Source: Sporosarcina luteola
GTDB taxonomy: Bacteria > Bacillota > Bacilli > Bacillales_A > Planococcaceae
Length of the DNA stretch: 64,000 nt
Assembly (NCBI RefSeq): GCF_023715535.1
Contig: NZ_JAMBOI010000002.1
Location: forward strand, 62,001-126,000
Direction of reading: 5' to 3'
Part shown: positions 1-9,550 of the stretch, piece after piece
Numbering within the stretch: the stretch's first letter is position 1
How the letters are laid out: each line of letters starts with the position of its first letter
Notes under the pieces: model-generated
What the model saw: the letters and a program-made list of their open reading frames with translations, nothing else
Database searches by the model: none
Told to the model about the DNA's origin: nothing
Translations under genes and position numbers: made by a program

Positions 1-1
1 C

Positions 2-562
2 TCTGCATCAATGATGGATAAGTTGGATGAAACGAAGAAAGCTGTTTTGCTATTCCACGATGTATTAAGGGAGCTATCCGTCCAACATGAAATATCCTCC
101 TATTACGAAGATGCCAACTATGCTTCGAAGGATGTTCAGCCTAATGTGTTTGGAATGATGCATACATTTGAAGATAAGTGGAAAGATGACGGATTGACTA
201 TTCTCTCATTTGAGACGAATGAGGATAATCGGGACGGTTTTGCGATTAGATGGATGACGCGCAGGTTGCTAGGAATACCGGAGAAGCATAAATTCCTTCT
301 CGTATTTTCGGACGGTGAGCCATCTGCCTTTGGTTATGATCGGAATGGAATTCTGGATACGAGGGAATCTGTATTGGAGGCAGAGAAAATGGGGGTCTCT
401 GTCATCCATTTGTTCTTAGCATCAGAGGAGCCGACAGATGATCAGCGTGCACTGTTCTCAATGATGTTCGGAAGTAAATCGGCAGCATCGCAATCTGTTG
501 ACCATTTTACGGACCAGACATTGAGAATTTTAAGGAAACTGTTAGCAATTGTAGTGGGTTGA
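2..562 (+). CDS. VWA-domain protein, C-terminal part (YojO/NorD-like)
   Basis: Partial gene: the frame is open to the left edge, so the start lies outside the window. The first residues (Ser-Ala-Ser-Met) look like the end of a DxSxS metal-ion-dependent adhesion site, and FSDGEP further on fits a later MIDAS strand of a von Willebrand type A fold. The domain closes the protein, as in B. subtilis YojO and NorD-type proteins that partner with MoxR AAA+ ATPases. No partner is visible because it would lie to the left. The assignment to VWA is firm; the NorD/YojO link is inference from domain placement. Confidence 0.75.
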   Translation, partial: SASMMDKLDETKKAVLLFHDVLRELSVQHEISSYYEDANYASKDVQPNVFGMMHTFEDKWKDDGLTILSFETNEDNRDGFAIRWMTRRLLGIPEKHKFLLVFSDGEPSAFGYDRNGILDTRESVLEAEKMGVSVIHLFLASEEPTDDQRALFSMMFGSKSAASQSVDHFTDQTLRILRKLLAIVVG

Positions 563-570
563 GAGAAGGA

Positions 571-596
571 AAAAACCGCCAAGAGGGCGGTTTTTT
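571..596. terminator. bidirectional terminator between VWA gene and telA
   Basis: ACCGCC/GGCGGT stem with a short loop, A-run on the left and T-run on the right, so it can serve both convergent genes. Confidence 0.85.
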
Positions 597-601
597 GAAT
601 G

Positions 602-1804
602 TTATAGTGGTCGATTTGGGGACTGTGTTTTTTCGTGTACGGCAAGGAGGCGTTGTTTTAATTCTTCTTCCATACGGGCAATTTCCACTTCTGCCTGCTT
701 TCGCTTCGCACGCCCATCCGCTTGGATGACTAGCGTTTCTTCGATTGTCTGAATCAAGTTTTCCTGCGTTTTCTTCAATGTGTCGATCTCAATGATGCCG
801 CGTTCATTTTCTTTCGCAGTTTCAATTGAGTTCACTTTCAACATTTCAGAGTTCTTCAAAAGAAGGTCGTTCGTTGTTTTTGTCACTAGACGCTGGGATT
901 CTACGGCTTTCCGCTGTCTATTCAATGTTAACGCGATAGCGATCTGGTTCTTCCATAACGGAATGGAAGTCATGATGGAAGATTGGATCTTCTCGGCAAG
1001 CGTCTGATTCGTCTGTTGAATCATCCTGATTTGCGGAGCGCTTTGAATCGTAATCTGTCTTGAAAGCTGTAGATCGTACAGTCGTTTTTCCAACCGATCT
1101 AGGAATTGACCCATGTCGTTCACTTCTTGGAACGCCATTTGGTCATTCGAAAGTTCAGCTTTCCTTTGCATTTCAGGAATAATGACGTTTGCAATTTCGT
1201 CTCGTTTCAGTTCTGCCGCAGCAATATAGACATTCAATGCCTGGAAGTATGTCTTGTTTTGTTCGTAAAGGCTGTCAAGCATTTGGACATCCTCAAGCAG
1301 GCCCCGTTTGGAATGCTCTAATTGGACACCGATGCGATCGATTTGTGTGCTCAGCTTCTGATACTTTGTCATCATTTCCTGGATTGATCGAGTAGCTTTG
1401 CTGAACAGGCGGCTCAGTCCGGTTTTTTTCTTTTCGGACAGGTCCTCGGGATCAATTTCCGACAACTTGCCCATTAAATCGCTTAATACATCTCCAACAG
1501 GACCAATATCCTTGCTTTGTACGTGGTCCAACATTTTATGGGAGAAACGTGATAATTCATTTTGTGCATTTGCACCATAAGTGATAATCGCTTCATAATT
1601 ACCTACAGGTATCTGTTCGGCTAGTTGTCTCGCTTTTTCCTGTTCTTCGGGTGTCAGGCGATCCATCAGTTTTACAGCCACTTGGCCCTTCGTTTGCTCC
1701 GTCTGCATTTCTTTCGGTAAAAGCGGTTCATTCATAGTAAATGGATTGTCCAAAAGGTCATCCATTGTTTTTACCTCAGAATTCGTCACGTTATTTTCTG
1801 TCAT
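602..1804 (-). CDS. TelA/YaaN-family toxic anion resistance protein
   Basis: A 400-residue, highly charged and largely alpha-helical protein of the TelA (KlaA) family, the same type as B. subtilis YaaN and YceH. It has no signal peptide or membrane segment and is probably cytoplasmic. The family is linked to tellurite or toxic-anion and cell-envelope stress resistance, but the biochemical role is not settled. It follows xpaC with a 14-bp overlap, the same pair as xpaC-yaaN in B. subtilis, so the two are surely co-transcribed. The ATG follows a GAAAGGAG ribosome site. It shares a terminator with the convergent VWA gene. Confidence 0.88.
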   Translation of the reverse strand: MTENNVTNSEVKTMDDLLDNPFTMNEPLLPKEMQTEQTKGQVAVKLMDRLTPEEQEKARQLAEQIPVGNYEAIITYGANAQNELSRFSHKMLDHVQSKDIGPVGDVLSDLMGKLSEIDPEDLSEKKKTGLSRLFSKATRSIQEMMTKYQKLSTQIDRIGVQLEHSKRGLLEDVQMLDSLYEQNKTYFQALNVYIAAAELKRDEIANVIIPEMQRKAELSNDQMAFQEVNDMGQFLDRLEKRLYDLQLSRQITIQSAPQIRMIQQTNQTLAEKIQSSIMTSIPLWKNQIAIALTLNRQRKAVESQRLVTKTTNDLLLKNSEMLKVNSIETAKENERGIIEIDTLKKTQENLIQTIEETLVIQADGRAKRKQAEVEIARMEEELKQRLLAVHEKTQSPNRPL

Positions 1805-2453
1805 TACGCATTTCTCCTTTCATCTCAAGCAACGGTTTGTTCTTTTTCATCGTCACATCCACGTAGTCCAGTTCAAGTTGCAACTGTTCAATGTCTGTTG
1901 CCAAGGCGCCTCGTAAATCCTGCTCCAATTGTTTATTCACTTCTGTAAGTGTTTCTCTTGTATGTTGGAGGGCAACCCTGATTTCCTGGTCATTCAATGG
2001 TTGATTGACCAGCATTGCATATTTGGAAGTCAACTCGACAGCAGAATCGAGATGTGAATAGAAAAATTTCTCGACATGATAGAATTTCTTAGGGTTTTTG
2101 CGTACTATGGTAAGAATCCTCTTTGCCAAGTTATTCATCTCGTATACTTGTTTAAATGCCTGGACAGAGCGGACTTGACCATATAACCCGTTCAATTTAT
2201 TTATTTTTGATTTAGCTTCAGTGATCTGTGTTTTAATATGCTTATATTCCGATCTTGACATGCCCAGCTCCTTGACATTTGACGAAAGCTGTATTTGTTT
2301 AATCGTGAAATTACCACCTAAGTATATTGCGATCATCAGACCGGTTGCGGCAACTGGATTCATGCCTGCAGCAAGGATCATCGTTAACCAAGAGCCGAAG
2401 CTGATTGGCGCCGCTATTAAGTGCCGTTGGAAAAACTGCTTAACTTCTTGCAT
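1791..2453 (-). CDS. xpaC: XpaC-family membrane protein
   Basis: A 220-residue protein of the XpaC family, historically named for 5-bromo-4-chloroindolyl phosphate hydrolysis. A hydrophobic hairpin near residues 12-50 (rich in Ala, Met, Gly, Ile) suggests two membrane helices; the rest is a long charged helical region likely to be cytoplasmic. It overlaps the start of the TelA/YaaN gene, and the xpaC-telA pairing is conserved in Bacillales, which suggests a membrane anchor for its partner. The ATG is preceded by GGAGG about ten bases upstream. Confidence 0.82.
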   Translation of the reverse strand: MQEVKQFFQRHLIAAPISFGSWLTMILAAGMNPVAATGLMIAIYLGGNFTIKQIQLSSNVKELGMSRSEYKHIKTQITEAKSKINKLNGLYGQVRSVQAFKQVYEMNNLAKRILTIVRKNPKKFYHVEKFFYSHLDSAVELTSKYAMLVNQPLNDQEIRVALQHTRETLTEVNKQLEQDLRGALATDIEQLQLELDYVDVTMKKNKPLLEMKGEMRNDRK

Positions 2454-2647
2454 CGTCTACAGGCCTCCTTTTTTCTCTATCCTTTACTACGTTTGAAATG
2501 ACCAAAAGTTTCATCCCCTTAGTCCAATTATACCTGAATCCTTACGGAAATACATTGTAATGGGCGTATGAATTCATTTACTTGGATAGTTAATCGGGAT
2601 TTGTTAGAATGAATCCACTCACGGCTTTTAGTTAGGGGGGAACGTTA

Positions 2648-2968
2648 ATGAAATATGAAGTTGTCTATATGAAAGCGGATTACGAGCCCTGGTGGATGTT
2701 TGAAGACTGGGAAAAGAAAATCCAATCAAGGCAGGCATTTGAATCCGCTCAAGAGGCGTTGGAATACTTACGTGAGGTAAACAAGGAATTCGGGTCAAAA
2801 TATAAATACCGAGAAGAGCGGAAAAATTGTTTTTTCGCATACTGGTCAGATAGTGAACGCATCTTCTGTGATGGTTGCGATGAGGATTTGCAAATTTTTC
2901 ATGGAATCATTTCCTTGACGAACGGCAAGCCAGCTTCACTTATGATGATGAATAATTCGAATATTTGA
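2648..2968 (+). CDS. DUF1033 family protein
   Basis: A 106-residue soluble protein starting MKYEVVYMKADYEPWW, the typical beginning of DUF1033 proteins of Bacilli. It is rich in aromatic residues and has two Cys near residues 77-80 (Asp-Gly-Cys-Asp). No catalytic motif is recognised and the function is unknown. A GGGGGGAA ribosome site precedes the ATG. It stands alone, ending just before the cold-shock promoter. Confidence 0.8.
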   Translation: MKYEVVYMKADYEPWWMFEDWEKKIQSRQAFESAQEALEYLREVNKEFGSKYKYREERKNCFFAYWSDSERIFCDGCDEDLQIFHGIISLTNGKPASLMMMNNSNI

Positions 2969-2978
2969 TAATGTTATA

Positions 2979-3006
2979 TTGACAATTAATTTGGGTATGG
3001 TATAGT
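2979..3006 (+). promoter_or_regulatory. sigma-A promoter of the cold-shock gene
   Basis: TTGACA at 2979-2984 and TATAGT at 3001-3006, separated by 16 bp. It places transcription start near 3013 and gives a leader of about 130 nt, as is usual for cspA-type genes. Confidence 0.75.
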
Positions 3007-3042
3007 AGCAGTAAGATAAAGCGATTTACCGAAGCAGACGTA

Positions 3043-3103
3043 TTCACGTATTACAAAAGGTGATCGGCGTTGTCGGTGCTTTTTGTAATATGTGAATTTT
3101 TTT
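3043..3103 (+). promoter_or_regulatory. terminator-like hairpin in the csp 5' leader
   Basis: Arms 3043-3058 and 3081-3096 form a 16-bp stem with a single G-U pair, loop 3059-3080, followed by seven T residues (3097-3103). It lies between the promoter and the ribosome site of the cold-shock gene, so it could attenuate transcription or act as a temperature-sensitive structure. Confidence 0.7.
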
Positions 3104-3142
3104 CATATATTAGCAAGAACAATTATTTGGAGGTAGACACAA

Positions 3143-3343
3143 ATGAAACAAGGTACTGTAAAATGGTTCAACGCTGAAAAAGGCTTCGGATTTATCGAAG
3201 TTGAAGGGGAAGACGATGTATTCGTACACTTCTCTGCAATTCAGGGAGACGGATTTAAATCTTTGGACGAAGGACAACAAGTCGAGTTCGAAGTCGTAGA
3301 AGGCAATCGTGGTCTTCAAGCTGCTAACGTAGTTAAACTATAA
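3143..3343 (+). CDS. CspA-family cold-shock protein
   Basis: A 66-residue single cold-shock domain, the full family length. RNP1 (KGFGFIE, residues about 13-19) and RNP2 (VFVHFSAI, about 26-33) are intact, so it should bind single-stranded RNA/DNA and act as an RNA chaperone. The ATG follows TTGGAGG. The roughly 130-nt leader with a strong hairpin suggests post-initiation control. The paralogue letter (cspB, C or D) cannot be assigned from sequence alone. Confidence 0.95.
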   Translation: MKQGTVKWFNAEKGFGFIEVEGEDDVFVHFSAIQGDGFKSLDEGQQVEFEVVEGNRGLQAANVVKL

Positions 3344-3353
3344 TTCGTCAGAC

Positions 3354-3385
3354 AAAAGAGGCGCCTCTAGAGGTGCCTCTTTTTT
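3354..3385 (+). terminator. terminator of the cold-shock gene
   Basis: AAAAGAGGCGCCTCT and its near-perfect inverted copy meet with no spacer and are followed by a T-run. Confidence 0.88.
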
Positions 3386-3390
3386 ACGTA

Positions 3391-3436
3391 CAAAAGCGGA
3401 GGCGGCCTGTCGCATCTGGCCGCTGAAGCTAGACGT
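3391..3436 (+). repeat. short copy of dispersed repeat A
   Basis: Begins CAAAAGCGGAGG and ends CTAGACGT, the same ends as the 120-bp element at 56648-56767. The centre holds a GGCGGCC/GGCCGC inverted repeat. It looks like a shortened version of a dispersed, structured intergenic repeat. Confidence 0.6.
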
Positions 3437-3439
3437 ATT

Positions 3440-4126
3440 CTATTCAGGTTTGGTAACAGATTCCAAAGTTGAAGTGACGATATACTCCTCATCAACCGAT
3501 TTCATAATTGACTCGCGCTTCACTTCTCCGAATCCTTCCACAAAATATTTGCGGTTGACGAAATCCTCGCCTTTTTCTTCAATGACAAAAGCATGATCGA
3601 ATGTCTGATAAGGTGTTTCAACTGTTACATCCTTTTCGACAATCTTCCAATTGCCGAATACCGTGCCGACATTCAAAGGCTTCTTGAGGTAAATGCCGAT
3701 TGGTTCCATCGCATTAATATCTTGCAGGGAAGGGAAGTCCTCATGTAAATCCACTGGTTTTTCTTCAATTTTCAAGATCTGTTCTTTCTCAATTTTGTAA
3801 ATGCGCCTGATTACTGCGCCACCATTATTTTCATGAAGAATTACATAATCTTCATACGGATGGGCAAAATCAATATCCAACTTTGCAAATTCATTTCCTT
3901 CCCCTTTATACCGCGCAGTTGATCCTGCCGGAAGGAAGAAGTCAAGTAATGATTGGTCGTTTTGATTCGGTTTTGTGTCAGACTCCTCAGTATTCCCTGG
4001 TTGTTCGTTCGGTTTTGTTGTTTCCCCACTATTTCCCGAATTGTTCAAGCTCGTAGTTTTGTTCGTACAACCGGAAGCGATCAACGCAAAAAGTAAGACG
4101 TGTAATATTATGGATTTTCTCTTCAT
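3440..4126 (-). CDS. putative lipoprotein of unknown function
   Basis: 228 residues from the ATG at 4126, chosen over a GTG three codons earlier because AAGGAG lies ten bases before the ATG. A lipoprotein signal peptide is clear: basic start, hydrophobic core, and lipobox LIASGC with Cys about residue 19. A Ser/Thr/Asn/Gln-rich linker follows, then a beta-rich domain with repeated acidic and aromatic strands. It is expected on the outer face of the membrane. I do not recognise the domain. Confidence 0.75.
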   Translation of the reverse strand: MKRKSIILHVLLFALIASGCTNKTTSLNNSGNSGETTKPNEQPGNTEESDTKPNQNDQSLLDFFLPAGSTARYKGEGNEFAKLDIDFAHPYEDYVILHENNGGAVIRRIYKIEKEQILKIEEKPVDLHEDFPSLQDINAMEPIGIYLKKPLNVGTVFGNWKIVEKDVTVETPYQTFDHAFVIEEKGEDFVNRKYFVEGFGEVKRESIMKSVDEEYIVTSTLESVTKPE

Positions 4127-4217
4127 CTGCTGCACACTCCTTTCCGGTAGTATTGCCGATAAGATGATGAATATCCTTATATATATCCATTACCGATGCC
4201 CGATTTTCAAAACTAAA

Positions 4218-4247
4218 AAACCGTTTTCCATAAAAGGAAAACGGTTT
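4218..4247 (-). terminator. terminator of the ABC-F gene
   Basis: Perfect 12-bp stem (AAACCGTTTTCC and complement) around a 6-nt loop, ending in a T-run on the minus strand just downstream of the ABC-F stop codon. Confidence 0.88.
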
Positions 4248-4252
4248 CCGTA

Positions 4253-5947
<1,695 letters not shown>

Positions 5948-6023
5948 TCAGTTCATCTCGTGTATGATTGTACTGTATGTTTTCTGCATCGCCTGTTTCT
6001 ATTCTACCTCCGATCCAATTCCA

Positions 6024-6047
6024 CAAAAAAAACCCCCATATTAGGGG
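6024..6047 (-). terminator. terminator of the small gene at 6049-6288
   Basis: CCCC/GGGG stem with an 8-nt T-run on the minus strand, immediately after the stop codon. Confidence 0.75.
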
Positions 6048-6048
6048 A

Positions 6049-6288
6049 TCAACATTTGAATACGCTTCGTTGCCGATATGCGTCCAATAAACATAGCTCT
6101 TTATTCAATAAATATTCCATTCGCACATAATCCTTTTTTGTTGCAACGGCATGCTTATCCAATCCGGACATGGAGAACAGAAAATAATAGTCCTTCACTT
6201 TGCGGAAAATAAAAACAGTGTGGGGAAACTCATCAAATCTACATTTTACTTGATACTTCCGAGTATATTCCCAATGGAGAAGTTTCAT
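6049..6288 (-). CDS. small hypothetical protein
   Basis: 79 residues, rich in aromatic and basic residues, with no signal peptide. I do not recognise it. Support for a real gene: an AAAGGAAAG ribosome-site-like stretch upstream of the ATG and a clean intrinsic terminator directly after the stop. It is divergent from the MFS gene at 6375 with a gap of about 86 bp, so the two may share a promoter region. Confidence 0.55.
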   Translation of the reverse strand: MKLLHWEYTRKYQVKCRFDEFPHTVFIFRKVKDYYFLFSMSGLDKHAVATKKDYVRMEYLLNKELCLLDAYRQRSVFKC

Positions 6289-6374
6289 GGTACATCTTTC
6301 CTTTCACTACTTAGTATAGTCGAAAAAGGGAAGGAACACAAGTTCGCAATCAACATAGTATAAGGAGTTTTGTA

Positions 6375-7574
6375 ATGTCACAACGTTCTTTGAAACATAA
6401 CACCATCTTACTTATCATTACGATTTTTATCGTTGCGGTCAATATGAGGCCAGCCATAACATCAATTGGTCCGATGCTCGATATCATTCGGGATGATCTA
6501 TCTTTGACAAACGCAAAAGTGAGTCTCTTGACGGCTTTACCGGTATTTTGCATGGGCCTGTTTGCGTCTTTGGCACCTCTTCTGAATCGCAAGCTAGGGC
6601 TAACACGTTCAATGTATCTCATGCTGTTTGTCATTGGTTTAATGACAGCGATGAGGGGATTATATTCTAATTATGCTTCGTTGCTCCTATCTGCAATAAT
6701 TATCGGGATTGCAATTGCCGTCATGGGTCCACTTCTCTCTGCGATGATCAAACAGAGTTTTCCGGAACGGGCCACGAGTGTAATCGGTGTCTATTCATTC
6801 GGTATGGGAGTCGGTTCTTCATTAGGAGCAGGACTTACCGCGCTATTTTTCGAATCCACCGGTTCGTACCCGTTTGCACTTGGCATCTGGGCTGTTCTAT
6901 CGGTTGCGGCAATTTTCTTCTGGAGACTCTCAGTAAAAGGGGATAGTAATCTTCATCAGGAGGTAAGGGAGAAGGGGGAAAAGAGGAAAGTGGACGCCTT
7001 GTCACCATGGCGACAGAGAAAAGCATGGCTGTACTTGCTCTTTTTCGGCTTACAAGCGTCAAGTTTCTTTGGCATCATTACGTGGATTGTTCCGCTTGCG
7101 ACAGATGCCGGTATGTCACTCGTGCAAGCGAGCACTCTATTAAGTGTAATGATGACGTTGCAAATCTTTTTGAATCTCCTCTTTCCAATCGTTTATGAAC
7201 GTTTTCCGAAAAGGAGATTCTGGTTGTTTGTGTTTTTAACAATGGGATTACTTGCATTCATTTTGTTTTGGACGGGAGATCGCACGCTAATGTGGGTGAG
7301 TTCCATTCTCATGGCGATTCCTCTGGCTGGACTATTCCCGATTGCGTTGTTATTTCCATTGGATGCGACCGAAACAGCGGAGGATACAAATGAATGGACC
7401 GCAATGATGCAGACGGGCGGCTATCTAATTGCAGGCTTTTTGCCGTTATTGATTGCATTGATCTACGACTGGACTGGCGAGCATCAATATACATTGATGA
7501 TTTTCATGGGATTGTTTGTAACTATGATGATCTTGACGTTTATGATTGGTGACCGTGAGCAGAAAATGGAATAG
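6375..7574 (+). CDS. CynX/NimT-type MFS transporter (YycB-like)
   Basis: 399 residues with about twelve hydrophobic segments, a full-length major facilitator. The N-terminal helix carries NMRPAITSIGP, typical of the CynX/NimT/YycB group of cyanate- or nitroimidazole-related transporters. A long charged loop at about residues 195-215 divides the two six-helix halves. The substrate cannot be told from sequence. AAGGAG lies eight bases before the ATG. It is monocistronic with a strong terminator behind it. Confidence 0.87.
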   Translation: MSQRSLKHNTILLIITIFIVAVNMRPAITSIGPMLDIIRDDLSLTNAKVSLLTALPVFCMGLFASLAPLLNRKLGLTRSMYLMLFVIGLMTAMRGLYSNYASLLLSAIIIGIAIAVMGPLLSAMIKQSFPERATSVIGVYSFGMGVGSSLGAGLTALFFESTGSYPFALGIWAVLSVAAIFFWRLSVKGDSNLHQEVREKGEKRKVDALSPWRQRKAWLYLLFFGLQASSFFGIITWIVPLATDAGMSLVQASTLLSVMMTLQIFLNLLFPIVYERFPKRRFWLFVFLTMGLLAFILFWTGDRTLMWVSSILMAIPLAGLFPIALLFPLDATETAEDTNEWTAMMQTGGYLIAGFLPLLIALIYDWTGEHQYTLMIFMGLFVTMMILTFMIGDREQKME

Positions 7575-7578
7575 GAAT

Positions 7579-7617
7579 TAAAAACAGGTGAAGGATTAAA
7601 TCCTTCACCTGTTTTTT
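7579..7617. terminator. bidirectional terminator between MFS gene and msrA
   Basis: Perfect 13-bp stem (AACAGGTGAAGGA and complement) flanked by an A-run and a T-run; serves both convergent genes. Confidence 0.9.
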
Positions 7618-7624
7618 GAATCAG

Positions 7625-8155
7625 TCATTTCCAGTATTCTGATATGAATTCGTCCCGTCCTGATTTGGCACGGTCCTCTTCATAATGTTGCTGCTCTTTC
7701 TCATGGTAGTCCTGGTGATATTCTTCGGCACGGTAGAATGTCTCCGCTGGACGGATATCTGTCACGATCGGCTTCGCGAACCTGCCGCTATTGGCGAGCT
7801 CTTCTTTCGACTTCTCCGCAGCTTTCCTTTGTTCCTCGTTATAATAAAAGATGGCTGTCGTATAGGAATGTCCACGGTCGTGGAACTGTCCGCCCGCGTC
7901 TGTCGGATCGATCTGGGGCCAATACAACTCCAGAAGTTTTTCATATGTAAATATAGAAGGATCATATGTGATCTCGACGACTTCCAAGTGTCCCGAGTCC
8001 CCTTTTTTCACGTCTTCATAAGTAGGGTTTTCAACGTGCCCACCCATATAGCCCGACACAACGTCAACAATGCCATCCCATTCCTTAAATGGCTTCACCA
8101 TGCACCAAAAACAACCTCCGGCGAATACCGCTTTTTCGATTCCTTCACTTGTCAT
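7625..8155 (-). CDS. msrA: peptide methionine-S-sulfoxide reductase MsrA
   Basis: 176 residues, usual MsrA length. The catalytic motif GGCFWC is at residues about 13-18, followed by the conserved SGYMGGHVENPTYEDV region, the GHLEVVEI strand and the YHQDYHEK C-terminal block. It reduces the S-epimer of methionine sulfoxide in proteins with thioredoxin. No msrB lies beside it, unlike some Bacillales. AAAGGGGTTG precedes the ATG. Confidence 0.96.
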   Translation of the reverse strand: MTSEGIEKAVFAGGCFWCMVKPFKEWDGIVDVVSGYMGGHVENPTYEDVKKGDSGHLEVVEITYDPSIFTYEKLLELYWPQIDPTDAGGQFHDRGHSYTTAIFYYNEEQRKAAEKSKEELANSGRFAKPIVTDIRPAETFYRAEEYHQDYHEKEQQHYEEDRAKSGRDEFISEYWK

Positions 8156-8288
8156 CGTCTACAACCCCTTTCAATGTATACTCTAAATTGTAGCACACGA
8201 AAGAAAGGCTGCATACGGGTCATCCAAGACCGGAATGCAACCTTCTCTCGAAGTGCCAATGAGTGGTTGTGCTTTATTGTATTATGAA

Positions 8289-8393
8289 TTAATAGACAAA
8301 GCTTGCGCCAATAATGATTAACAGGATAAAAAGCACAACAATCAAAGCAAAGGAAGAACCGTAACCGCTTCCGCCCCCGTATTCACGACCCAT
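8289..8393 (-). CDS. YjcZ-family small sporulation-type membrane protein
   Basis: A 34-residue gene. The product starts [14 protein letters not shown], then an Ile/Leu/Val/Phe-rich helix ending GASFVY, the typical pattern of YjcZ/YuzJ-like micro-proteins: a Gly/Tyr-rich head plus one membrane helix. An AAGGTGGTGG ribosome site precedes the ATG at 8393. Family members are usually seen in sporulating Bacilli; the function is unknown. No other gene lies between msrA and the LCP gene. Confidence 0.75.
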   Translation of the reverse strand: MGREYGGGSGYGSSFALIVVLFILLIIIGASFVY

Positions 8394-8569
8394 ATATACC
8401 ACCACCTTCAATATAGACTATGCTTCGCTTCACTACTTGTATGGGGAAATGACCAGATTCCGTAGCATTATCTAAGAGTCCTCGCATGGTATACTATCCA
8501 TATACATACGCAACCATTGGCATTCAACAATCGTCCTATACGTGACTTTACAATTTGGAGGAATTAACC

Positions 8570-9532
8570 TTGAACGAAGACCAGTACGAAGGCCCGGTGC
8601 CGAGAAGAAGAAGGAGAAGAAAGCTACGGATAGGCAGGTTATTCTTCACGATCCTATTCATCGTTTTCATCGCGACAGGGCTTTATTCATACTTTCAATA
8701 TAAGGAAGGGAAGTCATTGGCGAAAGGGAATATCATTGACCCAGGCCCTTTCCATGGTGATGTAATCGATCCCCAGAACCCATCCGTCGAGAATTACCTG
8801 TTATTAGGCATTGACGATGATGGGAGCGGAAAGTCGCGCACGGACACAATGATGGTCCTTTCTTGGAATAAACAAGAAGGGTCGATCCGCATTGTTTCGT
8901 TCATGCGGGATATTTATGCAGATATTCCTGGATATCAATCCTATAAACTCAATACAGCCTATTACTTGAACGGGGTACAGACCGTTAAGGATACAATTAC
9001 AGGCATGTTCGGCATCCCGATTCACCATTATGCCATTGTGGATTTTGACAATTTCGAGTCGATCATCGATATTGCGTTTCCAGGTGGAATAAAAATTAAT
9101 GTCCAAAAAGAGATGTCCGAAAAGATCGGCGTCACGCTCATGCCCGGCGAACAGCGCTTGAATGGTAAGGAACTGCTTGGATATGCCCGCTTCCGCGCCG
9201 ACGCACAGGGAGATTTCGGCAGGGTGGCAAGGCAGCAGGAAGTAATGAACGCAGTTAAAGATGAGGCGATGAGTCCTGGAATGCTTCTTCATGTTCCGAA
9301 ATTATCCGGTGCATTATCCGGCTTCATTGAGACCGATTTAACGACAAAAGACGAAATTTCAAAAGCGTTCACCCTTTTGGTGAAGGGCAAAGCCGATTTG
9401 GAAACGATGACGATTCCTGTTGAAGGTACGTATCGCTTCAACTCTTATGCACATGCTGGGTCGGTTATCGAGCTTGATGTTGAAAAGAATAAAGAGGCAC
9501 TTGCAGCCTTTCTTGATTTAGAACTTGAGTGA
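8570..9532 (+). CDS. LytR-CpsA-Psr (LCP) family protein
   Basis: 320 residues from a TTG start at 8570, chosen because GGAGGA lies 8-9 bases upstream; an in-frame TTG at 8555 overlaps that ribosome site. A basic cytoplasmic head (PRRRRRRK), one membrane helix at about residues 20-40, then an extracellular LCP domain with RTDTMMVL, SFMRDIYADIPGY and YARFRADAQGDFGR, the Arg/Asp residues that bind the polyprenyl-phosphate and catalyse transfer. The family attaches teichoic acids or other glycopolymers to peptidoglycan. The exact paralogue (TagT/U/V type) is unclear. The permease gene follows 18 bp later and is likely co-transcribed. Confidence 0.93.
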   Translation: MNEDQYEGPVPRRRRRRKLRIGRLFFTILFIVFIATGLYSYFQYKEGKSLAKGNIIDPGPFHGDVIDPQNPSVENYLLLGIDDDGSGKSRTDTMMVLSWNKQEGSIRIVSFMRDIYADIPGYQSYKLNTAYYLNGVQTVKDTITGMFGIPIHHYAIVDFDNFESIIDIAFPGGIKINVQKEMSEKIGVTLMPGEQRLNGKELLGYARFRADAQGDFGRVARQQEVMNAVKDEAMSPGMLLHVPKLSGALSGFIETDLTTKDEISKAFTLLVKGKADLETMTIPVEGTYRFNSYAHAGSVIELDVEKNKEALAAFLDLELE

Positions 9533-9550
9533 TGGAAAGTGGGGGAGTCA

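Noticed and set aside
7685..8287. 200-codon plus-strand reading frame opposite msrA
   Set aside because: It is antisense to the clear msrA gene, has no ribosome site and its translation is rich in Arg/Cys/Phe typical of a shadow frame.
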